A DNA stretch of 45,386 nucleotides from MAG-121220-bin8 sp965655865 (GTDB lineage Bacteria; Bacteroidota; Bacteroidia; Flavobacteriales; Flavobacteriaceae): the NCBI GenBank assembly GCA_965655865.1, contig CBFHJJ010000012.1, forward strand, positions 1 through 45,386, read 5' to 3'. The position numbers and the translations under genes were made by a program. This document shows, in pieces, positions 15,233-24,406 of this stretch (position 1 is its first letter; each line of letters starts with the position of its first letter). The notes beneath the pieces are model-generated. The model was given only the letters and a program-made list of their open reading frames with translations. It was not told where the DNA came from and did no database searches.

Positions 15233-16561
15233 ATGAATATATTCTCTACTTTATTATTTATACAAAAATTTAATGTAAATCATGACAATATGAGCACTTA
15301 CGCCTCAATATTACTTTGGGTAGTTCCTGGCTTTATGGTGCTTATGACTATTGAAGCTCTTTATGGTCATTTTACAAATAAACAAACTTATTCTTTTATG
15401 GATACTTTGTCTAGTCTTAGCTCTGGAGTTACAAATGTTTTAAAAGATTCTTTAGGTTTAGTTTTAGTCATTTTATCCTATCCATATATTCTTGATTCTA
15501 TTGCTGTTTTTGATTTAGAATCTAGTGTTTTGTTATACGTTGTAGCTTTTATTTGTATTGATTTTGCTAGTTATTGGAATCATAGATTAAATCATAAAGT
15601 AAATATATTTTGGAATCGTCATGTCATTCACCATAGTAGTGAAGAATTTAATTTAGCATGTGCATTAAGACAGAGTATATCTGCATGGATTGGTTTTGGG
15701 GCATTTTTCTTAATTCCTGCTGCTTTTTTTGGAGTTCCACCTCAATTAATAACTCTTTTGGCTCCAATACACTTGTTTGCTCAATTTTGGTATCATACCA
15801 GACATATAGGTAAGTTAGGCTTTTTAGAATATATAATAGTTACCCCATCTCAACACCGAGTACATCACGCAATTAACCCTATTTATATCGATAAAAACCT
15901 TTCTGCGATCTTTTGTATTTGGGATAGGATTTTTGGAACATTTCAAGAGGAATTAGATCATGAACCGCCTGTTTATGGTGTTTTAAAACCTGTAAATACT
16001 TGGAATCCATTACTCATTAACTTCCAACATGCTTTTAATGTAATTCAGGATGCATATAATACTTCTAGTTTTAAAGATAAACTTAGAATATGGTTTATGC
16101 CCACAGGATGGAGACCTAGTGATATAATAGAAAAATTTCCTAGACCAATAACAACAGATCATTTCAATCGTGAAAAGTACAGTCCCAATTATTCATTTTT
16201 TATGAAGTTCACTGCAATCTTTCATTTTGTTTTAATTAATTTTTTACTCTACTTCTTTTTAAGTAATTTTTCAATAATAGAATCTGATTTAAAACTGGTG
16301 TTTGGATTAGTTATTTTTGTATCTGTTTTTGGATTTACTTCACTTTTAGATTTACAATCTTGGGCTCCATTTTTTGAATTATTTAGGTCAACTCTTACGA
16401 TTATTATTCTGTATTCATTTAATAATGATGCTTTATTTGTTAATCATCCAACCGAGTTTCTATTGATAATATCTTATTTTATATTAAGTAGTTTAATTTC
16501 ATTAATTATAATTTTTAATAAAAATAGTTCATACATTAAATTCAGTAATGCAAACTCTTAA
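15233..16561 (+). CDS. Sterol-desaturase-family membrane hydroxylase, alkylglycerol monooxygenase-like
   Basis: A 442-residue integral membrane di-iron oxygenase. The histidine clusters are HRLNH (His117, His121), HVIHH (His130, His133, His134), the His188 region QFWYHTRHIGKLG, and QHRVHH (His208, His211, His212). The spacing, the phrase HHSSEEFNLACALRQS, the segment IWDRIFGTFQEE and the extra C-terminal membrane helices (about 320-435) match animal alkylglycerol monooxygenase (AGMO, about 445 residues) better than short C4-sterol oxidases. AGMO splits alkyl glycerol ethers to glycerol and fatty aldehyde. A second possible start is the ATG at 15290 (MSTYASILLWVV). It overlaps the DUF1080 gene by 14 bases, so they are probably cotranscribed. 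Confidence 0.85.
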   Translation: MNIFSTLLFIQKFNVNHDNMSTYASILLWVVPGFMVLMTIEALYGHFTNKQTYSFMDTLSSLSSGVTNVLKDSLGLVLVILSYPYILDSIAVFDLESSVLLYVVAFICIDFASYWNHRLNHKVNIFWNRHVIHHSSEEFNLACALRQSISAWIGFGAFFLIPAAFFGVPPQLITLLAPIHLFAQFWYHTRHIGKLGFLEYIIVTPSQHRVHHAINPIYIDKNLSAIFCIWDRIFGTFQEELDHEPPVYGVLKPVNTWNPLLINFQHAFNVIQDAYNTSSFKDKLRIWFMPTGWRPSDIIEKFPRPITTDHFNREKYSPNYSFFMKFTAIFHFVLINFLLYFFLSNFSIIESDLKLVFGLVIFVSVFGFTSLLDLQSWAPFFELFRSTLTIIILYSFNNDALFVNHPTEFLLIISYFILSSLISLIIIFNKNSSYIKFSNANS

Positions 16562-17972
16562 AACTCTATTTATATTATTAACATTTTCTAGTATTTTTTC
16601 TCAAGAAAACTGGGTATCCTTAATTAATAATGACAACTTAAATAATTGGGAAATTAAACAAGGCTCTGCTAAATTTATATTAGAAAACGGAGTAATTTCA
16701 GCAACTTCAATTTTAAACACACCAAGCACGTATTTAGGAACCAAAAAAAAATATGACGATTTTATTCTAGAATTTGAAGTCTATGTTGATAATGGTTTGA
16801 ATTCAGGTGTTCAATTTAGGAGTTCAACTAACAAAAATGTCCCTGAACATAGTCGTGTATATGGTTATCAATTTGAATTAGATACAAATGAAAATAGAGG
16901 TTGGTCTGGTGGAATATACGATCAATCAAGAAAAAACTTTTTTCTTTATCCAATAACAAGAAATGAAAAAGGAAGAAAAGCATTTAAAAATGGTGAGTGG
17001 AATAAGGCTAGAATTGAAGCTGTTGGTAGTTCTATTAAAACTTGGATTAACGGAGTTCAATGCACCAATTTATTAGACCCATTATCAAAAAAAGGATTTA
17101 TAGCTCTTCAAATTCACAATATAGCTGACGAGTCTTTAGTTGGTAAAATGGTAAAATGGAAAAACATAAGAATATTAACTGATAATTTGACTCAATATTT
17201 ATCTGAATCTGAGGATTACGCGACAGAAATAAATAATTTAGATAATATATTAAGTGACAATCAACAAAAAAATAATTGGAGATTTTTATGGGATGGAAAA
17301 ACATATGAAGGATGGAGGGGAGCCAAGCTTTCTACTTTTCCAAAATCAGGATGGATAATAGAAAACAATATTTTAACAGTTTTAGCAAGCGATGGCTCAG
17401 AATCTACTAACGGAGGAGATATAGTCACGTCAAAAAAATTTTCAAATTTTGAATTAGAATTAGATTTTAAAATATCAAAAGGTGCAAACAGTGGAATTAA
17501 ATATTTTGTTGATACTAATCTAAATAAGGGAGCAGGTTCTTCAATTGGGCTTGAATTTCAAATTATTGATGATAAAAATAATCCTGACGCTTACAAAAAA
17601 TTTAAGGTTTTAGAGTATGCCAAAGGAAATTGGAATTCCCACAAAGATGGAATTAAAAAAAATAGAACAGTTGGATCATTATACGATTTAATTGAAGCTG
17701 AAAATTTAAATGAACAAAGATCTAAAAGACCTGTTCACCCAGAGAGATGGCATAGAGCTAGAATTATTGTAAATAATGGGCATGTTGAACATTGGCTTGA
17801 TAACATTAAAGTTCTTGAATATAATAGGTTTTCTCAGATGTTTAGAGCTTTAGTTGAATATAGTAAATATTCTAAATGGGAAAATTTTGGTCAATTAAAA
17901 TCTGGACACATACTTTTACAAGATCATGGAGATAGAGTGTCATTCAAAAATATTAAAATAAGAGAATTTTAA
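16548..17972 (+). CDS. Secreted protein with two DUF1080 (3-keto-disaccharide hydrolase) domains
   Basis: A 474-residue exported protein (signal MQTLKTLFILLTFSSIFSQ). Two DUF1080 domains are seen: about 20-205 (NWVSLINNDNLNNWEIKQG through KMVKWKNIRIL) and about 245-474 (WRFLWDGKTYEGWRGAKL through VSFKNIKIREF). Each ends with the typical 'gpIgLQ.H...v.fkNI.i' strand. Members of this family act on 3-keto-glycosides, cleaving a sugar oxidised at C3. The second domain is the longer and closer to the catalytic form; the first may be binding or also active. It overlaps the AGMO-like gene and is followed 9 bp later by a Gfo/Idh/MocA gene, a classical pairing. Confidence 0.9.
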   Translation: MQTLKTLFILLTFSSIFSQENWVSLINNDNLNNWEIKQGSAKFILENGVISATSILNTPSTYLGTKKKYDDFILEFEVYVDNGLNSGVQFRSSTNKNVPEHSRVYGYQFELDTNENRGWSGGIYDQSRKNFFLYPITRNEKGRKAFKNGEWNKARIEAVGSSIKTWINGVQCTNLLDPLSKKGFIALQIHNIADESLVGKMVKWKNIRILTDNLTQYLSESEDYATEINNLDNILSDNQQKNNWRFLWDGKTYEGWRGAKLSTFPKSGWIIENNILTVLASDGSESTNGGDIVTSKKFSNFELELDFKISKGANSGIKYFVDTNLNKGAGSSIGLEFQIIDDKNNPDAYKKFKVLEYAKGNWNSHKDGIKKNRTVGSLYDLIEAENLNEQRSKRPVHPERWHRARIIVNNGHVEHWLDNIKVLEYNRFSQMFRALVEYSKYSKWENFGQLKSGHILLQDHGDRVSFKNIKIREF

Positions 17973-17981
17973 ACTCACTTC

Positions 17982-19328
17982 ATGAAAAACAGAAGAAGCT
18001 TTATCAAAAAATCATCAATGGGAATCTTTGGAGCATCTTTGCTTTCCCCCTTTTACACTACATCTGCAAAAAGCTATTCTAGAATTTTAGGTTCAAATGA
18101 TAGAATTACGTTAGCATTTCAAGGATTGGGAAGAAGATTTCCAGGGTTGTTGAACTCATCTTTAAAAATGAAAAATGTTGAGATTAAATATTTTTGTGAT
18201 GTTATGGATAATCAGCTTGATAAGGCAAATAATAGTTATTATAATTTAACAAAGCAAAAGGTGAGTTCTGAGAAAGATATTCATAAAATTATTGATGATA
18301 AAGATGTGGATGCTTTAATAATTGCCACACCAGATCACTGGCATACTTACGCAGCATGTAAAGGGATGGAAGCTGGGAAACATATTTATCTTGAAAAGCC
18401 TTGTAGTCATAATTTAAAAGAGAGTGAGCTTCTAGTTAATTATCAGAGTTATTATAATAAATCAGTTCAAATGGGTAATCAACAAAGATCATCTTATGAA
18501 ACAGCAGATCTTATAAAATTACTTCAAAATGGTATAATTGGAGATTTAAAGAAAGCAGAAGCATATTATAATAATAATAGACCAAGAGTTCCTAATCAAA
18601 TAAAAGCTCCAATCCCTGATGGATTAGATTGGAGTTTGTTTCAAGGGCCATCAAAGAGAAAGCCCTACACTTTCAATACTTGGGATTATAACTGGAGATG
18701 GTATGGATGGGATTTTGGTACTGGAGAAGCTGGAAATAATGCTACTCATGAACTTGATGTCGCTAGATGGGCACTTGGTGTTCATTATCCTGAAAGTGTT
18801 GATGTATATTCAAGTAAAAATCATTTTATAGACGACGGTTGGACTATGTACGATACTATGGAAGCAAAATTTCATTTTCCAAATAATTTAAAAATTGATT
18901 GGAATTGTCATAGTAGAAATGCTCATTATAATAAAATTATGGGTGGAAGAGGAACAGTGATATATGGATCAACGGGTTCTGCTTTAGTTAACAGAAACGG
19001 TTACACAGTCTATAATTTAAACGGAAAAGAAATTAAAAATAGTATTTCAATTGATAAAGAATCTAGCACTCAACTTGGTGGAGGTGGAAACATGACAACT
19101 AAACATTTTAGAAACTTTTTTAATTCTATAAGGAACGGGGAAGTGCTTAATTCTCCAATAAACGATGCTGTGATTAGTCAAAGTATGGTTCATTATGCTA
19201 ATTTGGCACATAGATCAGGAAAATCTTTTAAAATAGATTCTAGAAACGGAAATATTCTTGATAGGAAAATAAAGAAAAAGTTCTGGTCAAGAGAATATGA
19301 AAAAGGGTGGAGTCTTAATTTTGTTTAA
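17982..19328 (+). CDS. Tat-exported Gfo/Idh/MocA oxidoreductase 1
   Basis: A 448-residue NAD(P)-binding sugar oxidoreductase. The N-terminus MKNRRSFIKKSSMGIFGASLL is a Tat signal (RRSFIKK), so it is exported folded with its cofactor. Rossmann motif at 43-55, here FQGLGRRFPG, departs from the usual GxGxxG at its last glycine. The active-site lysine is in LEKPCSH (EKP at 138-140), preceded by ATPDHWH. C-terminal domain 145-448 with HELDVARWALG. It is 9 bp after the DUF1080 gene and probably performs the C3 oxidation or reduction step of 3-keto-glycoside metabolism. Its last 14 bases overlap the convergent SDR gene. Confidence 0.9.
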   Translation: MKNRRSFIKKSSMGIFGASLLSPFYTTSAKSYSRILGSNDRITLAFQGLGRRFPGLLNSSLKMKNVEIKYFCDVMDNQLDKANNSYYNLTKQKVSSEKDIHKIIDDKDVDALIIATPDHWHTYAACKGMEAGKHIYLEKPCSHNLKESELLVNYQSYYNKSVQMGNQQRSSYETADLIKLLQNGIIGDLKKAEAYYNNNRPRVPNQIKAPIPDGLDWSLFQGPSKRKPYTFNTWDYNWRWYGWDFGTGEAGNNATHELDVARWALGVHYPESVDVYSSKNHFIDDGWTMYDTMEAKFHFPNNLKIDWNCHSRNAHYNKIMGGRGTVIYGSTGSALVNRNGYTVYNLNGKEIKNSISIDKESSTQLGGGGNMTTKHFRNFFNSIRNGEVLNSPINDAVISQSMVHYANLAHRSGKSFKIDSRNGNILDRKIKKKFWSREYEKGWSLNFV

Positions 19329-20706
19329 TGTTTTTTGAATATTTTTTAGGAACACCAAATAAAAACTTTTCAAATCTTTTCATCACAACTAAATGTAGTT
19401 TAGCCTGAGTGTATTTATAAATATACCATGGTAAACTGGGTACATATTCGTGTATTCCAGCTATCAAGTATTCATTATTCAGGACTGATCTAAACTCTAA
19501 CCATCCGAGTGAAGTCCTTTTTACAAGCCAACCTCCAGTGATATAAAATAATTTTCTATTATCATCACTTCTTGATTTTATTACTTTGAGTTCTAAAAGA
19601 GGAATCATTAAAAAACTAAACTTTATAAAATTACCATCAAAATTAGCTTTCAAAATATCAGCAAATCTTTTTTTCAGCCAAATTGGATAAATTCTAGAAA
19701 CAAAATCCATAGATCTATTACTTGGATTGGCTATTCTTTGAACACTTCTAACAGTGTTTTCTTTTTTCTTTCTTGGGTAAAATTCTGGATTTTTAGGAAT
19801 TCTTTCTTTTGGATATAATGCTTTTTGTACACTATCTTCCACACTTATGTAATCAATTGGTAGATCTACTATATTATCAGGATTTAATGTCATTTTATGT
19901 TTTAAGCTTTCAACAAGAGGAGAAACTAAAAACTTACTTGTTCCTGTAATTAGACTTACCCATAGTTTTGATAATCCAATAGTTATAAATGATAATGAAA
20001 AGATGAGTCTTCTTTTATTCATTTTTTTTGCGGTAATCTTTAATAAGTCCATGTAGGTTATTATTTGATTTCCGCCAATTTCAACAGGTTTGTTATATGT
20101 TGATTCATTTCCTACAGACCATTTTATAATTTTAAGTGCGTCTAAAATATCAATGGGTTGATTTAGTGATTTTGTCCATTCCGGACATGCCATAAGGGGG
20201 AGATTTTTAACAAGTTGCTGAACTATTCTAAATGAGGATCCATTAGGTCCAATTATTATACCAGCTCTAATAGAAGTTAAGGGAGTATTTCTAGAACCTA
20301 GTGTTTTTTCAACTTCATATCTCGACTTTAAATGTTTGGATATAGTGTGATCATCTTTTGGAAGTATCCCGCCTACGTATATTATTTGTTTTAAATTACA
20401 TTCTTGTGCAGCTCTTGAAAAATTATCAGCTAGTAATATATCGGTATCTTCAAAATCACCTTGATTTAACCTTGTTGAGGGCATCATTGAATGAACAAGA
20501 TATATTGCTATATCTGCTCCCACTAAGGCTTTTGTTGTGCTAGAAATAGAATATAAATCAACTTGCTTCCAGTTGACATCAGTTGAATCAGGATACTTAA
20601 TTTTATTTCTACTTAAAGCAATGATATTGTATTCGTGTTTATATTTTTCAATAAACCATTGTCCTATAAATCCAGTTGCTCCTGCAATTGCAATTGTTTT
20701 TTTCAA
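19315..20706 (-). CDS. NmrA/SDR-like Rossmann protein with C-terminal DUF2867
   Basis: A 463-residue protein. Residues 1-300 are an extended short-chain-dehydrogenase / NAD(P)H-binding fold starting KKTIAIAGATGFIGQWF (G-A-T-G-F-I-G) with the later YVGGILPKDD and SIRAGIIIG segments. Residues about 310-455 resemble DUF2867, with ITGGWLVKR and WLEFRSVL. The same two-domain layout is common in Bacteroidota. It overlaps the downstream-convergent Gfo gene by 14 bases and is cotranslated with the DoxX gene upstream (four-base overlap, 20703-20706). Substrate unknown. Confidence 0.85.
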   Translation of the reverse strand: MKKTIAIAGATGFIGQWFIEKYKHEYNIIALSRNKIKYPDSTDVNWKQVDLYSISSTTKALVGADIAIYLVHSMMPSTRLNQGDFEDTDILLADNFSRAAQECNLKQIIYVGGILPKDDHTISKHLKSRYEVEKTLGSRNTPLTSIRAGIIIGPNGSSFRIVQQLVKNLPLMACPEWTKSLNQPIDILDALKIIKWSVGNESTYNKPVEIGGNQIITYMDLLKITAKKMNKRRLIFSLSFITIGLSKLWVSLITGTSKFLVSPLVESLKHKMTLNPDNIVDLPIDYISVEDSVQKALYPKERIPKNPEFYPRKKKENTVRSVQRIANPSNRSMDFVSRIYPIWLKKRFADILKANFDGNFIKFSFLMIPLLELKVIKSRSDDNRKLFYITGGWLVKRTSLGWLEFRSVLNNEYLIAGIHEYVPSLPWYIYKYTQAKLHLVVMKRFEKFLFGVPKKYSKNIKQN

Positions 20707-21056
20707 AAATCAATATTTAAATTATTAAGTAATATAAATAAGTTGATTATTATATATATAAAAGCTGGACTAGATTTAATAATTCCGTCTTTAACAATTA
20801 ATCTTAAAATAAAACCCAAAAGCATTAGCACTGTAAGGCCTAGTGAAGATAATAGTGTCATTACAGGAAAATAAAAGCCTAATAATAAACCGAATCCACC
20901 TGTTAATTGAGCGCAGCCAACTACAACTCTAAATTTAGAAATGCCCCATCTATTGAATTCAGATTTCATTATATTAGAGGTGAAAGACATGATTCCGTAA
21001 AAAACAAACGACAAAGCTGAAAAAATTTCTAATATTTCTGGAATCAAAGCTTTCAT
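20703..21056 (-). CDS. DoxX-family membrane protein
   Basis: A 117-residue four-helix membrane protein. DoxX-type pattern: the first helix FSALSFVFYGIMSF, then the motif EFNRWGISKFRVVVGCAQLTGGFGLLLGF, and two further helices (PVMTLLSSLGLTVLMLLGFI and SPAFIYIIINLFILLNN). It overlaps the start of the SDR/DUF2867 gene by four bases, forming a two-gene operon on the minus strand inside an otherwise plus-strand glycoside locus. DoxX proteins are linked to redox membrane complexes but the role here is unknown. Confidence 0.8.
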   Translation of the reverse strand: MKALIPEILEIFSALSFVFYGIMSFTSNIMKSEFNRWGISKFRVVVGCAQLTGGFGLLLGFYFPVMTLLSSLGLTVLMLLGFILRLIVKDGIIKSSPAFIYIIINLFILLNNLNIDF

Positions 21057-21096
21057 ATAAAAATCTATTTGTTAACTTAAATAATAATTTTAATAT

Positions 21097-22980
21097 ATGA
21101 AGAATCTTTATAATATACTGGTTTTAATTACTATACTTTTTAGCTCAAGTTTTATTAAATCTCAAGACGATATTTTGTCTAAAATAAATGAAATTGGAAC
21201 CCTTGAACAAAAAGTTATGATGCCTATGCGAGATGGTGTTAAGCTAGCGACTGATATTTATGTTCCTAAATCTGATAAAAAGGTTCCAATAATTTTTTCA
21301 AGAACACCATACAATTTTAATTCCTGGGGAGACGGTGAAGAAAAAAACCGTACTCACCAAAGAGCTTATGAAGCTTTAAAAAGAGGATATGCTTATGTTG
21401 TTCAAAACGAAAGAGGAAGATATTTTAGTGAAGGTGAATGGGATATTTTAGGAGTTCCTTTGACAGATGGATACGATGCATTTTCATGGATGAGTGAACA
21501 ATCTTGGTCTAATGGTAAAATCGGTACACTTGGATGTTCTTCAACTGCTGAGTGGCAAATGGCAGTTGCAGCTTTAGATCATCCTTCTCATGCTGCTATG
21601 GTTCCACAGGGATTTGGAGCAGGAGTAGGTAGGATAGGAGATTTTTATGAGCAAGGAAATTGGTACAGAGGGGGAGTAGAACAATTATTGTTTGGAACTT
21701 GGTTATATGGTGTAGAACATGATAAGTTTAAACCAAGAATTCCTGCAGGCGCATCCCAAGAAGACTTAATTAGAATTTCTAGATTTTATGATTTGGCGCC
21801 AGAAAACCCTCAAGTTGATTGGGCTGAAAAAATTAAACACTTGCCGCTACAAGATCTTTTAAAAAACGTTGGAGGAAAGAAAGAAATCTTTGATAAAATG
21901 ATTAAAAGAAAGCCAAACGACCAGGACTGGTTTAAGGGAGGCTTATATCATGATGATATGGATTTTGGTGTTCCAAGTTTTTGGTTTGTTTCATGGTATG
22001 ATGTTGCAACAACTCCAAACATAGCTTTATTTAATCATGTTAGAGAAAACTCTGTAGACCAGTATGTAAATGATAATCAGTATTTGATTATAGCCCCTAC
22101 ATTGCATTGTGGCTTTACTAGAGCTACCGAAAACACAATTGTTGGTGAAAGAAGTGTGGGAGATGCTAGATTAAATTATGAAGAACAGATTTATGATTGG
22201 TTTGATTTAATGCTGAAAGAAAAGCAAAACGATTTTAAAGACAACACACCAAGAGTTCAGTACTATACTATGGGATCTAATAAATGGCAAAGTTCTGAAG
22301 TTTGGCCCCCAGAAAATACCGAGATGACAACATTTTATTTAAGTAGTGATGGAAGTGCCAATACTATGTATGGTGATGGAAAACTAACCACTTTAAAAAG
22401 AAAAATTAAAAATAATAGTGACTCTTTTTTATACGACCCTATGGACCCAGTAACTTCAAATGGTGGTGGTGTTTGTTGTATGGGGAATGCTGTAAAAGGT
22501 GGAGCATACGATCAACAAGAAGTTGAAACAAGGGATGACGTACTAGTTTATACCTCAGAATCTCTAAAAAATGGATTTGAAGTAACCGGATTTATTAATT
22601 CTTCAATTTATATTTCATCTGATGTTAAAGACACAGACATAACTATTAAGCTGATTGATGTTTACCCTGACGGGACAGCCTATAATATTGATGAAACAAT
22701 TCAAAGGGTTAGATATAGAGAAGGATATGAAAAAGAAGTTTTTATGGAGAATGGTAACGTATATAAAGTAGATTTATCTCAAATGTCAACTAGTAATTAT
22801 TTTAAGAAAAATCATAAAATTAGAATAGAAATTTCAAGTAGTAATTTTCCAAGATTTGCTAGAAACCTAAATACCGGAGGAGATAATTTTAATGAATCTA
22901 AAGGAATTATAGCTAGAAATACAATTCATCATTCAAAAAAATATCCCTCTTCAATTTCATTACCAATTGTAAAAAAATAG
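21097..22980 (+). CDS. Secreted CocE/NonD-family hydrolase (S15-like)
   Basis: A 627-residue exported serine hydrolase (signal MKNLYNILVLITILFSSSFIKSQ). The N-terminal alpha/beta-hydrolase domain opens with VMMPMRDGVKLATDIYVP and has the nucleophile Ser148 in LGCSSTAEWQ, replacing the more usual GxSYxG. The acid/His pair is likely in SWYDVATTP and TLHCGFTRA. The C-terminal part from about residue 400 is a jelly-roll domain (PVTSNGGG, VTGFINSSIYISSD). The family cleaves acyl esters and peptides; the substrate is not clear. The next gene starts 3 bp after its stop, so it is part of the 21-28 kb operon. Confidence 0.87.
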   Translation: MKNLYNILVLITILFSSSFIKSQDDILSKINEIGTLEQKVMMPMRDGVKLATDIYVPKSDKKVPIIFSRTPYNFNSWGDGEEKNRTHQRAYEALKRGYAYVVQNERGRYFSEGEWDILGVPLTDGYDAFSWMSEQSWSNGKIGTLGCSSTAEWQMAVAALDHPSHAAMVPQGFGAGVGRIGDFYEQGNWYRGGVEQLLFGTWLYGVEHDKFKPRIPAGASQEDLIRISRFYDLAPENPQVDWAEKIKHLPLQDLLKNVGGKKEIFDKMIKRKPNDQDWFKGGLYHDDMDFGVPSFWFVSWYDVATTPNIALFNHVRENSVDQYVNDNQYLIIAPTLHCGFTRATENTIVGERSVGDARLNYEEQIYDWFDLMLKEKQNDFKDNTPRVQYYTMGSNKWQSSEVWPPENTEMTTFYLSSDGSANTMYGDGKLTTLKRKIKNNSDSFLYDPMDPVTSNGGGVCCMGNAVKGGAYDQQEVETRDDVLVYTSESLKNGFEVTGFINSSIYISSDVKDTDITIKLIDVYPDGTAYNIDETIQRVRYREGYEKEVFMENGNVYKVDLSQMSTSNYFKKNHKIRIEISSSNFPRFARNLNTGGDNFNESKGIIARNTIHHSKKYPSSISLPIVKK

Positions 22981-22983
22981 ATA

Positions 22984-24342
22984 ATGAAAAAAACATCAAG
23001 AAGATCGTTTATAAAACGTACATCTGTACTTTCTTCAGGTTTACTAGTTTTACCCAATTTATATAGTTTTTCGGCAAATAATAGATTAAATGTTGCTGTT
23101 ATTGGTGTGGGTGGCAGAGGAAGAGCAAATTGGAGTAGGGTTCCGCAAGAAAACATAGTTGCCATGTGTGATGTTGATGATAATAGAGCGAAGGATGGCT
23201 ATAAAATGCATCCCAATGCTAGAAAATTTAAAGATTTTAGAGTGATGTTTGATAAGATGCATAAGGAAATTGATGCAGTTATAATAAGCACACCAGATCA
23301 TACACATTTTGCAGCTACAATGGCAGCAATGGAATTAGGAAAACATGTATATGTCGAGAAACCACTAGCTCATAATGTGTGGGAATTAAGAGCTTTAAAA
23401 AAAGCTGCAAAATATTATAAAATAGTTTCACAAATGGGAAATCAGGGTCACACTACAAATGGAATTAGACTGATTAAAGAATGGTACGATGCTGGATTAT
23501 TGGGTAAAGTTAAGGAAGTTCATGCATGGATTGGTGCTTTTAATTTTAAGCCAGGAAATTATTGGACTAAACCAGAAAGTTTCCCTCCACCTAAACATCC
23601 TATTCCTGATTATTTAGATTGGGATTTATGGTTAGGCCCCGCAAAATACAGAGATTTTAATACAGCCTATGCTCCAAAATCATGGAGAGGATTTTATGAT
23701 TTTGGAAATGGACAGTTAGGTGATTGGTCATGTCATACACTTGACGGCCCTTATTGGTCATTAGATTTAGGTATGCCAAAAAGTATTAATGTAAATGTAA
23801 CTAACCCAATGACTAAACATAGTTTTGTTTCTGAAAAATCTATAGTAACCTATAATTTTGCAAAAAATAAAAATAGACCTAAAGTCACTTTAAAATGGTA
23901 TGAAGGTGGTTTAAAACCCGAACTATATCATGATTTGGGTATTGATAAAATGGAACCTTATAATAGACAAGGTATGATAATGGTAGGAGATAAAAATACA
24001 TTAATAACAGGTGGAAGACCAAATAATCCTCGTCTACTTATGTCTGATTCAGACTGGATCGATTTTAATAAAAATGCTCCAGAAAAAACAATTCCCAGAA
24101 TTAAAGATGAGACTCCAGTAGAAGAATGGGTTAATTCTATCAAAAACGATACATTACCTCTTTCTAATTTTGAATATAGTGCTGGTTTAACTGAAATGGC
24201 TTTATTAGGTTGTTTAGCTCAACGATTTAATGCAGATTTAGAATACAACGCAGATAAGATGAAAATTACTAATAGAGAAGATGTTAATGCTTTTTTAAAG
24301 CCACCTGTTAGAAAAGGTTGGTCATACGGAGAACAATTTTGA
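22984..24342 (+). CDS. Tat-exported Gfo/Idh/MocA oxidoreductase 2
   Basis: A 452-residue sugar oxidoreductase. Tat signal MKKTSRRSFIKRTSVLSSG (RRSFIKR). Rossmann motif VIGVGGRGRANW at 39-50 (canonical), then STPDHTHF and active-site lysine in VEKPLAHN (EKP at 125-127). The segment GNGQLGDWSCHTLDGPYW near 240 is typical of the exported branch that is encoded with DUF1080 and GMC genes. It starts 3 bp after the CocE gene. It is distinct from copy 1 (different Rossmann loop and C-terminus), so the two likely act on different keto-sugars or in opposite directions. Confidence 0.92.
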   Translation: MKKTSRRSFIKRTSVLSSGLLVLPNLYSFSANNRLNVAVIGVGGRGRANWSRVPQENIVAMCDVDDNRAKDGYKMHPNARKFKDFRVMFDKMHKEIDAVIISTPDHTHFAATMAAMELGKHVYVEKPLAHNVWELRALKKAAKYYKIVSQMGNQGHTTNGIRLIKEWYDAGLLGKVKEVHAWIGAFNFKPGNYWTKPESFPPPKHPIPDYLDWDLWLGPAKYRDFNTAYAPKSWRGFYDFGNGQLGDWSCHTLDGPYWSLDLGMPKSINVNVTNPMTKHSFVSEKSIVTYNFAKNKNRPKVTLKWYEGGLKPELYHDLGIDKMEPYNRQGMIMVGDKNTLITGGRPNNPRLLMSDSDWIDFNKNAPEKTIPRIKDETPVEEWVNSIKNDTLPLSNFEYSAGLTEMALLGCLAQRFNADLEYNADKMKITNREDVNAFLKPPVRKGWSYGEQF

Positions 24343-24406
24343 ATTATATAATCACATTTATCTTATTTTTAAAATTATAAATTAGGACTTAAAAAATATC
24401 TTATAC

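Noticed and set aside
17982..24342. Idea that the two Gfo/Idh/MocA genes are a recent tandem duplication
   Set aside because: They share family motifs only; the Rossmann loop (GLGRRF versus GVGGRG), signal and C-terminal parts differ widely.
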